Source: CAYSPT01 sp964432985 (GTDB lineage Bacteria; Muiribacteriota; CAYSPT01). Taken from it: a stretch of 5,574 nucleotides of DNA. The stretch lies in the NCBI GenBank assembly GCA_964432985.1, contig CAYSPT010000142.1:1-5574 (forward strand), read 5' to 3'. The notes below the pieces were generated by a model. The model worked only from the letters and a program-made list of their open reading frames with translations, was not told the origin of the DNA and ran no database searches. Positions 1 through 5,574 of this stretch are shown piece by piece; the stretch's first letter is position 1, and the number at the start of each line of letters is the position of its first letter. The translations under genes and the position numbers were made by a program.

Positions 1-1464
1 ATCCAGTCGCAGGGGACCGGCTTCGATGAGCGAAAAGCTCCATAATCGCCGGCTCTGACGCTGCATTTCCTGCAGCGGTTTCTCCACGTCACGGCTCAGG
101 AGACCGTCCTGTTCTTTCAGGGCCTGAATTATCTCCTCCGTCACCGTAGGCAGCTTATTGGAAATAACCGATACGAACTCCAGGCGGCGGCGACCCTCGT
201 TCTTCACATCGGTCACATTGGCAATGGACACCACATGTCCGGTCACCTTTCCCTGTGAATCAAACACCGGTGCAGAGTCAAGCGCCAGATTCGTCCGCTC
301 GGGCTTCAAAACCGCCACGTTGAAATGACGGACCTTCTGCCCGCCAGCCTTGATCTTACTGAAGATTACTCCGAGACGTGGATCGTTTTGCATGTCGTCC
401 AGAGATTTCAGACCGAACATCTGCAGCGCGGCGCCATTGGCCAGGCTGGGCCGGAATTTTTCATCCATTACGATTACGCCGTCAGCCAGCACTTCGATAA
501 TGCGGCCTATTCTGGCACGCTCTTCGGCATACCTGAGCCGGAGACGTTCACATGCCATGTTAAACTGGGAACAAATAGAATTGACCAGGTTTTTATCATC
601 GCCGGTGTAGACGTGCCCCTGAGGAGCAAGAAGAAACACCGTGCCCGTATACTCCCGTATCTTCTCGAGTTCTATCAGCATCTCATCACCGCCGGGAGCA
701 AACGTCTCTTCCGATTGGATTCCGACGATAAAGACTTCCACATCATCGACCTGGTTGCTGTCAGGAGTAAAACCGGTAACCCGGTTCAGCAGGTGATCAT
801 GCCACCGGTCTTTTTCAGCCTCTCCACCGCGGAACACCAGATGACATGTTTTGTGAAGTCTCTCATTCAAAACGCAGATGGCCAGACCGGATACGGGGAC
901 CGCTTCCATCAACGTCTGACACACAAAGTCGATCAACTGGTTGTGGTTGCGAATTTCACCGATCCTGGAGGTAACGGAAAACAACCAGGACATGGTTTCA
1001 TTTTTCTTGCGGAGATTTTCGGTAAGGTCTTGTGTCAGTTTGGACAGAGCCTGCTTTTCCAATACTTTCGCAACGCTCTTTTTGAGAATTGAAATGCTGT
1101 CGAAGGGCTTGGTAAGAAAATCGGCAGCACCGTCTTTCAACGCTTCCACCGCGGTTTCAACCGTGGAAAATCCGGTCATGATTATGATTTCGATTTCGGG
1201 ATTGAACGATTTTATTTTCTTGAGCAATTCCAGCCCTGAAATCCCCGGCATGACCACATCGGCAAGCACCAGGCACACCGGTCTAGCTTTGATTATTTCC
1301 AGGGCCTCTTCTCCCGTTGAAGCTTCAATTACTTCAAACCCTTCCTGCTCGAACACCGAGCGGCACATTCGCCGGATGAGCATCTCGTCATCAACGATGA
1401 GTATCGCCTGCTTTTGAGTCAGCTTATTTATGTCCTGCGCAGCCATCGTTATCGTATCACTCAT
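1..1464 (-). CDS. Receiver-GAF-PAS hybrid signalling protein with degenerate HisKA-like region (partial, C-terminus outside window)
   Basis: The reading frame is open without a stop from the ATG at 1464 to the window edge, giving 488 residues; the C-terminus is missing. Residues 20-135 form a canonical CheY-like receiver: acidic pair D25/D26, phospho-acceptor D69 in the LADVVMPG context, T97 and K119 (TKPF). A helical linker (about 136-160) leads to a GAF-like region (about 160-310, weaker call) and then a PAS domain (about 315-430, with ADGVIVMD and a later VSIANVTDVK segment). Residues 428-488 resemble a HisKA dimerisation hairpin, ending in IEAGPLRL like the IEAG end of many kinases. At the H-box, however, the sequence is SNKLPTV, with Asn436 where His is expected. 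A HATPase domain may follow outside the window. The ATG at 1464 is the first after an in-frame stop; a second ATG is at 1446. Neither has a clear ribosome-binding site. It is probably co-transcribed with the FecR gene upstream. The receiver and PAS calls are firm, but the output activity is unknown. Confidence 0.88.
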   Translation of the reverse strand, partial: MSDTITMAAQDINKLTQKQAILIVDDEMLIRRMCRSVFEQEGFEVIEASTGEEALEIIKARPVCLVLADVVMPGISGLELLKKIKSFNPEIEIIIMTGFSTVETAVEALKDGAADFLTKPFDSISILKKSVAKVLEKQALSKLTQDLTENLRKKNETMSWLFSVTSRIGEIRNHNQLIDFVCQTLMEAVPVSGLAICVLNERLHKTCHLVFRGGEAEKDRWHDHLLNRVTGFTPDSNQVDDVEVFIVGIQSEETFAPGGDEMLIELEKIREYTGTVFLLAPQGHVYTGDDKNLVNSICSQFNMACERLRLRYAEERARIGRIIEVLADGVIVMDEKFRPSLANGAALQMFGLKSLDDMQNDPRLGVIFSKIKAGGQKVRHFNVAVLKPERTNLALDSAPVFDSQGKVTGHVVSIANVTDVKNEGRRRLEFVSVISNKLPTVTEEIIQALKEQDGLLSRDVEKPLQEMQRQSRRLWSFSLIEAGPLRLD

Positions 1465-1466
1465 AT

Positions 1467-1547
1467 CTAATCGTAAATTTCACTCAGACCTGGCATTAAC
1501 CTAATCGGAAATTAGCCTAATTGTCGATTAGCCTAATCGGAAATTTC
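1467..1547. repeat. Cluster of four 15-bp palindromic repeats between the FecR and hybrid-regulator genes
   Basis: Four copies of a CTAAT-N5-ATTAG type unit begin at 1467, 1501, 1517 and 1533. The copies at 1501-1515 and 1517-1531 are perfect inverted repeats with 5-bp arms (spacers CGGAA and TGTCG). The outer copies, at 1467-1481 and 1533-1547, have a degenerate right arm (ATTTC) and match each other at 14 of 15 positions. The last three copies have an exact 16-bp period. The array fills much of the 68-bp gap, ends 3 bp before the start codon at 1464 and includes the FecR stop codon (TAG read from 1535 to 1533). It could be an operator array for a dimeric regulator, or a local tandem duplication of the FecR gene's 3' end. 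The sequence does not decide between them. Confidence 0.75.
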
Positions 1548-2459
1548 AATTCCCCTCAGGCTCTCCTCCTGATCTTCGATAAATCCATCGAACCGGTCTT
1601 CCATTTCATCTGCCTCTTCCTTGAGGAACAAGTAGGAATCCTCTATCATCCGCATGTGGCCATAAAGTTCCTGGTCAGAAGCGCCAGGAATTCCAGGTGC
1701 ATAATGAAAGTTGCTGTGTAAAAGTCCGTATGGCGAAAGTTCCAGCCGTGGAGACGGTTCTCGTCCGTGAAATTTTTGGAACCATTCCTGCTCTGCCGCA
1801 CGGGTAAGCAACGCGTCCCCGGCCGACCATACATCATCGCGCCATCTGATTTCACGTACCCCGATCACGAATTTCCGGGCCGCTGCTTTTTCTCCTCCGG
1901 GAGGATGAACGACCTCATAGCCTTCACGAAGCAGTTTTGACCGGCGTTTTACACGGTCCCATACCATCACTGCCCCTTTAAGCACTGTGACCGTAGTTCC
2001 GGATGATTCCGTCCGCGATACAACGAAGACTGTACCACGGACTCCCACGGACACCTCGGGGGTATCGACGACAAAAGAGACTCCTTTGGGAAGCGGTTTT
2101 ACCTGAAACCACAGTGACCCGGCAGGAACCCTGACCCGGGTGACCCGTGACCGCATCTCCTTTTCAGCCGGGAATATCTCGATAACGGAACCGGTTTCCA
2201 TCCTGACGGTGATTCCCTGAATGAGAGCCAGCTCCACCCGTGATGAAACTCCCGTACGGACTGCTTCACCATGATGCAGTTCCTGGAAAATTTTGAGTCC
2301 GGTCCAGAAAGCGCCGCCACGGGGTTTGTACTCCACCTGCTCCCCGCTGAGACTCGCTACCCGTCCGCAGGGAGGAAGAGAACCGGCCAAAACTCCCGCT
2401 GCCCCCTGGACAAGCAATGCCGCTATGAACAAAAGTACGGGAAACACGCGAAAATTCAT
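1533..2459 (-). CDS. Secreted FecR-domain protein
   Basis: From the ATG at 2459 this encodes 308 residues. Residues 1-25 form a typical Sec signal peptide: Arg4, a hydrophobic core (VLLFIAALLV), then small residues with a likely cut after VLA25. There is no lipobox and no other membrane segment, so the product should be periplasmic or exported. Residues 33-167 match a FecR domain: an opening VASLSGEQVEY strand, a HHGEAVRTG turn, and the hallmark TPEVSVGVRGT at 133-143 followed by a TTVTVLKGAVMV strand pair. The remainder (about 170-308) is unrecognised and ends in a strongly acidic, probably helical tail of about 30 residues. In-frame ATGs at 2474, 2486 and 2501 would add 5, 9 or 14 residues. 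The start at 2486 has a weak AGG about 4 bases ahead, while 2459 gives the most classical signal peptide. FecR domains are known from envelope signal transduction, usually with an ECF sigma factor, and none is visible here. The same-strand hybrid regulator just downstream suggests a signalling partnership (inference). Confidence 0.9.
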   Translation of the reverse strand: MNFRVFPVLLFIAALLVQGAAGVLAGSLPPCGRVASLSGEQVEYKPRGGAFWTGLKIFQELHHGEAVRTGVSSRVELALIQGITVRMETGSVIEIFPAEKEMRSRVTRVRVPAGSLWFQVKPLPKGVSFVVDTPEVSVGVRGTVFVVSRTESSGTTVTVLKGAVMVWDRVKRRSKLLREGYEVVHPPGGEKAAARKFVIGVREIRWRDDVWSAGDALLTRAAEQEWFQKFHGREPSPRLELSPYGLLHSNFHYAPGIPGASDQELYGHMRMIEDSYLFLKEEADEMEDRFDGFIEDQEESLRGIEISD

Positions 2460-2597
2460 GGGTCTTACATCCATCCCATAGCACATAATGCCTGATATCA
2501 TATCAATATACGGTAGAATATAATCTACAATTGTAACATGATGTTTTATGATATATCAATTGCATTTCCAAACAAGGTAATAAGTGAGAACCAAAAC
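2460..2597. other. AT-rich divergent intergenic region with short palindromes
   Basis: This AT-rich gap separates the leftward FecR gene from the rightward ATPase gene and must hold at least one promoter for each, unless transcription enters from elsewhere. It contains several short perfect palindromes: TGATATCA (2493-2500), TACAATTGTA (2526-2535) and TGATATATCA (2549-2558). It also holds a small hairpin with 5-bp arms, GTAGA/TCTAC (2513-2517 and 2524-2528). No pair of -35 and -10 boxes with standard spacing stands out on either strand, so no promoter is called. The left edge depends on which FecR start is used. Confidence 0.5.
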
Positions 2598-2686
2598 GGC
2601 TGGCTTGACCATTACTTTTGGGCTGACTTGAAATTACTTCTGGGCTGACTTGACATTCCTTCTGGGCTGACTTGACATTCCTTTTG
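2598..2686. repeat. Four tandem direct repeats of about 22 bp upstream of the ATPase gene
   Basis: Units begin at 2598 (23 bp, one extra base), 2621, 2643 and 2665, each of the last three being 22 bp long. The shared core is GGCTGACTTGA followed by an A/T-rich ATT-CTT tail and a closing TG. The units at 2643 and 2665 differ at one position, the unit at 2621 differs from the 2643 unit at two, and the 2598 unit is the most diverged. The units at 2643 and 2665 contain TTGACA, identical to a consensus -35 hexamer, but no TATAAT-like box follows at the right distance. The array stops 12 bp before the start codon at 2699. A 22-bp period is about two helical turns, as expected for a row of protein-binding sites on one DNA face. 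Multiple repeats of this kind also occur in the ends of IS21-family elements, but no transposase gene is present here. Confidence 0.85.
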
Positions 2687-2687
2687 A

Positions 2688-2694
2688 AAGAAGG
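2688..2694 (+). promoter_or_regulatory. Ribosome-binding site of the ATPase gene
   Basis: A purine-rich AAGAAGG lies 4 bases ahead of the ATG at 2699, slightly close but usable. It supports that start over the in-frame TTG at 2672, which lies inside the last direct repeat, and over the ATG at 2711, which would be 16 bases away. Confidence 0.6.
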
Positions 2695-2698
2695 CAGA

Positions 2699-4423
2699 AT
2701 GCCTCACATTATGAACAGAGATGATTTGAGAGCAAAGCTGATTTCCATCGACGGTTCCGGTTACAAAGCCTATAAAAGTATCCGCGGGCACTACTCTTTT
2801 GAAGGATTTGTGCTTTTCATCGACCACGTTCAGGGTGATCCGTTCGCCGCTCCTAGCAGGGTCAGGGTTCAGGTGGAACCTGATACAGCCGGTTATCCGC
2901 CGCACACTTTCTCCTCAAGTGCCAGGAGCACCGCCCTGGCCAGCTATCTGGCAGAAGAGTTTTCCACTGCCGTCAAGTCTCTTTCCGGCAGGCGGGGAAG
3001 CGGGAAAAGCGGACTGTTGGAGATTGACTGTCCAGGACAGGAAGTTCTCAAGCGGACTGCAGTTATCGTCACTGAAGGCCGTGTTGAAGCACGATTCCGG
3101 GTCGGGCTGCCCGCCGCCGGCCGTCGTGTGCTTGGTCGCGTTGCCGCCGGGATGCTGTGTGACGATCTGCCCGGGCTTGTCAGCCGGGCTCTACGGTACG
3201 GCAGCAATGACCGGGAAATGATCGAGCGGTACATCATGGTCAACGAGGACGCAGATCATCTGCGCCATGAACTGGACAAGTTCGGGTTGGTTGCATTCAT
3301 CAGCCAGGGAAGCGTTCTTCCGCGCTGCTCCGGCATAGACGACCGTCCACTGACCGAGGGACACGTCGTTCCCCTTTCAGTACCGCCATCCCTGTCAGTG
3401 GAAATAGATCTTCCCAACACCGGACGAATTACCGGTATGGGAATTCCCCGTGGGGTAACCTTGATCGCTGGGGGTGGATTTCACGGCAAATCTACGGTGC
3501 TTGAAGCGCTTCAGAGAGGTGTATACAACCACAAGCCTGGTGACGGACGGGAGTTTGTGGTCAGTAATCCGGCCACCGTCAAAATCCGCGCTGAAGACGG
3601 ACGGAGAGTTGAAGGGGTGGATATATCGGCGTTTATCAACGATCTCCCTTTCGGCCGCGACACGTATCATTTCAGCTCCGACAACGCTTCAGGTTCCACA
3701 TCTCAGGCCGCCAATATTGTGGAAGCATTGGAAGTGGGCGCCAGAGTCCTTCTGATCGATGAAGACACCGCCGCCACGAACTTCATGATCAGAGATCACC
3801 GGATGCAGGAGCTGGTAGCAAAAGCGAAGGAGCCAATCACTCCCTTCATCGACCGGGTCAAGCAGATATACCAGGAACAGGGAGTATCAACCATACTGGT
3901 CATCGGCGGCAGCGGTGATTATTTCGACGTCGCCGACACCGTGATCGCCATGGAAGAATATGAACCTCGCGATGTAACCGCGCAGGCTCGAATCATCGCC
4001 GATAGATTCAGCTCCGAGCGTCTCAGCGAAGCGAAGGGCTCTTTTGGCTCTATTATTCCCCGCATACCGGATCCGCGCAGCATTGACCCCAGGAAAGGGA
4101 AACACGAAGCAAAAGTCAAAACCAGGGGCTTAAAAACAATCAATTTCGGAACCGAGACCATCGACATATCAGCCGTGGAACAACTTGTTGACACCAGCCA
4201 GACCCGCGCCCTGGCCGATGCACTTCTTTATGCCAGGAAGCGGTACATAGACGGAAAACGAAGTGTATCCGAGCTCATGGACCTGGTTATGGGTGATATT
4301 TACGCCCACGGTCTCGATATCCTGTCTTCATATCCTATCGGGGAATATGCCCTTTTCAGGCGTTCTGAGCTGGCGGCGGCCCTCAACCGACTGCGGACTC
4401 TCAAAGTACACCAACGCAGGTAA
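2699..4423 (+). CDS. Predicted ATPase of the ABC class (COG3044 / PF09818 type)
   Basis: The product is 574 residues and full length for this family. The nucleotide-binding core is intact: Walker A GGGFHGKST at 258-266 (Lys264), an ABC-like signature SGSTSQAA at 331-338, and Walker B ARVLLIDEDTAATNFM with Asp354 and catalytic-type Glu355. A VIGGSGDYFDVAD segment near 400-413 sits where an H-loop and switch region would be. The N-terminal 230 residues form the family-specific domain (opening RDDLRAKL, then a GYKAYKSIRG segment). A basic linker near 450-480 leads to a C-terminal domain with INFGTETIDIS and VEQLVDTSQTRA. No membrane segment or signal peptide is visible, so it is a soluble cytoplasmic ATPase and not part of a transporter. 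The family's cellular role in bacteria is not established. A eukaryotic relative, trypanosome MRB1590, binds RNA, so a nucleic-acid role is plausible (inference). The start is set by AAGAAGG 4 bases upstream. It stands alone on its strand, behind the 22-bp repeats. Confidence 0.95.
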   Translation: MPHIMNRDDLRAKLISIDGSGYKAYKSIRGHYSFEGFVLFIDHVQGDPFAAPSRVRVQVEPDTAGYPPHTFSSSARSTALASYLAEEFSTAVKSLSGRRGSGKSGLLEIDCPGQEVLKRTAVIVTEGRVEARFRVGLPAAGRRVLGRVAAGMLCDDLPGLVSRALRYGSNDREMIERYIMVNEDADHLRHELDKFGLVAFISQGSVLPRCSGIDDRPLTEGHVVPLSVPPSLSVEIDLPNTGRITGMGIPRGVTLIAGGGFHGKSTVLEALQRGVYNHKPGDGREFVVSNPATVKIRAEDGRRVEGVDISAFINDLPFGRDTYHFSSDNASGSTSQAANIVEALEVGARVLLIDEDTAATNFMIRDHRMQELVAKAKEPITPFIDRVKQIYQEQGVSTILVIGGSGDYFDVADTVIAMEEYEPRDVTAQARIIADRFSSERLSEAKGSFGSIIPRIPDPRSIDPRKGKHEAKVKTRGLKTINFGTETIDISAVEQLVDTSQTRALADALLYARKRYIDGKRSVSELMDLVMGDIYAHGLDILSSYPIGEYALFRRSELAAALNRLRTLKVHQRR

Positions 4424-4469
4424 AAACCTGCTCCGTTTGTTTCACAAGCTTAGTTGCTGCCGGAAGCCA

Positions 4470-5387
4470 TCAGGTCGTAGCTTGAAAATACTCGTGGCCG
4501 TCCTGGCTGCCGGAGACGATGCGCCCTTCGTTCATGAGGATTACCACGTACTTGAGCACCTCGTTGGGATGGGCCTTCAGGCCCGATACCAGATCATCCA
4601 CTGTGCATGGGCGACGTCGGAGAAGGTCCAGGACATGCTCCGCGGTAATTCCCATGTCGCCCACCGGTACGCCGGTGTACCCGGCAATCACTTCCGCTGT
4701 CCCATCGAATATTCCGGCCAGACGGATCATATCTTGCCGGGGTACCGCCGAAGCATTCTTCTCCAACGGCGGACGCACCACGGTATTCAACTGCACCCTG
4801 TCCGGGTTGATCCGGCGCGCGCATTCGGCCAGGTTTTCAACCTGGTCGGGATCTGAATTTACACCGGCGACCAGCAGTATTTCCAGAAAAATTCTTCCTC
4901 CATACTCTTGTCTGAACAACTCGAGCCCGGTCATAATTTTTTCGAACGACAGCCCGGGGTGAGGCCGGTTTATACGTTGAAAAACATCATCCGACGGAGC
5001 ATCAAGAGAAGGGACCACCAGATCTGCCTCGATAAGTGCCTTCCTGACCTCCGGTTTCCAGAGCAGAGACCCGTTCGTAAGAACCGCCACCGGTGTGGCG
5101 GTCAACTGTTTGATACCGGCAATAATGATGTCCAAATGGGAATGAAGCGTCGGTTCGCCGGAACCGGACAGGGTAATGTAATCCGGCCGGGTGGAGAGCC
5201 GGTCTTCGACCTGCTTGAGGACCGCAGCCACCGGCACCCATTCTTTCCGTTCCACAGTCTTACGGGTCGTAGCGGACAACTGGCAATAGATACAGTCATA
5301 GGAACAGGTTTTCAAAGGGACGAGATCGACTCCCAGCGATCGTCCCAGGCGCCGTGACGGAACGGGACCAAAAACATATGATGCCAT
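4470..5387 (-). CDS. Radical SAM protein, COG0731 type, with C-terminal winged-helix-like domain
   Basis: From the ATG at 5387 this encodes 305 residues. It opens with the family hallmark FGPVPSRRLGRSLGVDLVP and the [4Fe-4S] cluster motif CSYDCIYCQ, with Cys28, Cys32 and Cys35 in the CX3CX2C spacing of radical SAM enzymes. Further core motifs are LSGSGEPTL (73-81), which would contact S-adenosylmethionine, VLTNGSLL (102-109) and SLDA (127-130), all expected of the partial TIM barrel. The last 60 or so residues (ITAEHVLDLLRRRP through GRIVSG) look like a winged helix. The substrate is unknown; the family is distantly related to wyosine-forming TYW1 enzymes, but that does not fix its reaction. 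An in-frame TTG at 5405 is possible, yet GAGAGG (5403-5398) ahead of the ATG at 5387, with a spacing of 10, supports the shorter form. Its stop is 46 bp from the convergent ATPase stop, with no obvious hairpin terminator between them. Confidence 0.95.
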   Translation of the reverse strand: MASYVFGPVPSRRLGRSLGVDLVPLKTCSYDCIYCQLSATTRKTVERKEWVPVAAVLKQVEDRLSTRPDYITLSGSGEPTLHSHLDIIIAGIKQLTATPVAVLTNGSLLWKPEVRKALIEADLVVPSLDAPSDDVFQRINRPHPGLSFEKIMTGLELFRQEYGGRIFLEILLVAGVNSDPDQVENLAECARRINPDRVQLNTVVRPPLEKNASAVPRQDMIRLAGIFDGTAEVIAGYTGVPVGDMGITAEHVLDLLRRRPCTVDDLVSGLKAHPNEVLKYVVILMNEGRIVSGSQDGHEYFQATT

Positions 5388-5427
5388 AACCAGTGTACCT
5401 CTCAAATCAGCAAATGCTGTTGGTTGT

Positions 5428-5433
5428 ATTATA
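5428..5433 (-). promoter_or_regulatory. Probable -10 box of the radical SAM gene
   Basis: Read on the minus strand this is a perfect TATAAT. Transcription would start near 5421, leaving a leader of about 35 bases with GAGAGG before the ATG at 5387. The -35 position is poor (TAGATT-like at 18 bp spacing), so an activator or another sigma factor contact may be needed. Just downstream of it lies a perfect inverted repeat, CAGCA-AA-TGCTG (5408-5419), which could be an operator or a small leader hairpin. Confidence 0.45.
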
Positions 5434-5574
5434 CCTTCTCTTTACACTGAAAATCTACCTGCGCTAACCATCTGCACCGGCAGAATAGAGGATAGAAATG
5501 TCAACCGCAAAACATACTTAAGGAACATTGCCTTGCTCTATAATTATCTGGTAAAATATCAAGACGCTTGTTAG
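5434..5574. other. Intergenic right edge, no supported gene
   Basis: This 141-bp stretch upstream of the radical SAM gene shows no convincing coding region. On the plus strand a GAGG (5488-5491) precedes an ATG at 5498, but that frame stops after seven codons (5519-5521). On the minus strand there is a TTGACA (5504-5499) with no matching -10 box at standard spacing. Another plus-strand frame is open to a TAG at the very last bases, but it has no ATG and no recognisable protein. Confidence 0.4.

Noticed and set aside
325..1092. Plus-strand open frame of 255 codons
   Set aside because: It lies opposite the receiver-GAF-PAS gene, whose minus-strand translation has clear domain motifs. The plus-strand protein has no recognisable motif and is an antisense shadow.
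941..1417. Plus-strand open frame of 158 codons, serine-rich
   Set aside because: It is antisense to the receiver domain, whose conserved residues are read from the minus strand; the composition is that of a shadow frame.
2598..2686. CRISPR array
   Set aside because: The 22-bp units follow each other directly with no unique spacers between them, so this is a tandem repeat and not a CRISPR array.
2672..2698. Upstream TTG start for the ATPase adding nine residues
   Set aside because: The TTG lies within the last direct repeat and has no ribosome-binding site ahead of it, whereas AAGAAGG is well placed for the ATG at 2699.
4263..4856. Plus-strand open frame of 197 codons across the convergent junction
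   Set aside because: It overlaps the end of the ATPase gene in another frame and lies opposite the radical SAM C-terminus. It shows no motif, while both overlapped genes are well supported.
4908..5357. Plus-strand open frame of 149 codons
   Set aside because: It is exactly opposite the radical SAM core containing the CX3CX2C motif, and has no recognisable features of its own.
5498..5521. Seven-codon plus-strand frame with GAGG ahead of the ATG, possible leader peptide
   Set aside because: It is too short to support, there is no downstream plus-strand gene in the window for it to regulate, and no attenuator hairpin follows.

Overview
The window carries four protein-coding genes and no RNA gene, CRISPR array or transposase. 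Base composition is moderately GC-rich in the genes and AT-rich in the main intergenic gap. A secreted FecR-domain protein, a multidomain phospho-signalling protein, a COG3044-type ABC-class ATPase and a COG0731 radical SAM protein suggest a free-living Gram-negative environmental bacterium. A Thermodesulfobacteriota or Desulfuromonadales-like lineage is possible, but this is an impression from gene content and is not proven by the sequence.

Left half (1-2459, minus strand): a gene for a periplasmic FecR-domain protein is followed, 68 bp downstream on the same strand, by a signalling gene that runs off the left edge of the window. The visible 488 residues of the signalling protein read receiver, GAF-like region, PAS, then the start of a HisKA-like helical hairpin in which the usual phospho-accepting His is Asn. 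The short gap between the two genes holds a set of 15-16 bp palindromic repeats that also covers the FecR stop codon. The pair looks like an operon linking an envelope protein to a cytoplasmic phospho-relay component.

Middle (2460-2698): an AT-rich divergent intergenic region with several short palindromes. Next to it are four direct repeats of about 22 bp that stop 12 bp before the start codon of the rightward gene.

Right half: the rightward gene (2699-4423) encodes a complete 574-residue predicted ATPase of the ABC class. The leftward radical SAM gene (4470-5387) converges on it with only 46 bp between the stop codons. A perfect TATAAT box lies upstream of the radical SAM gene. The last 140 bp hold no convincing gene. 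No functional link between the left operon and the right-hand genes is evident beyond adjacency. The best leads are the two unrelated intergenic repeat arrays and the His-to-Asn change in the signalling protein.
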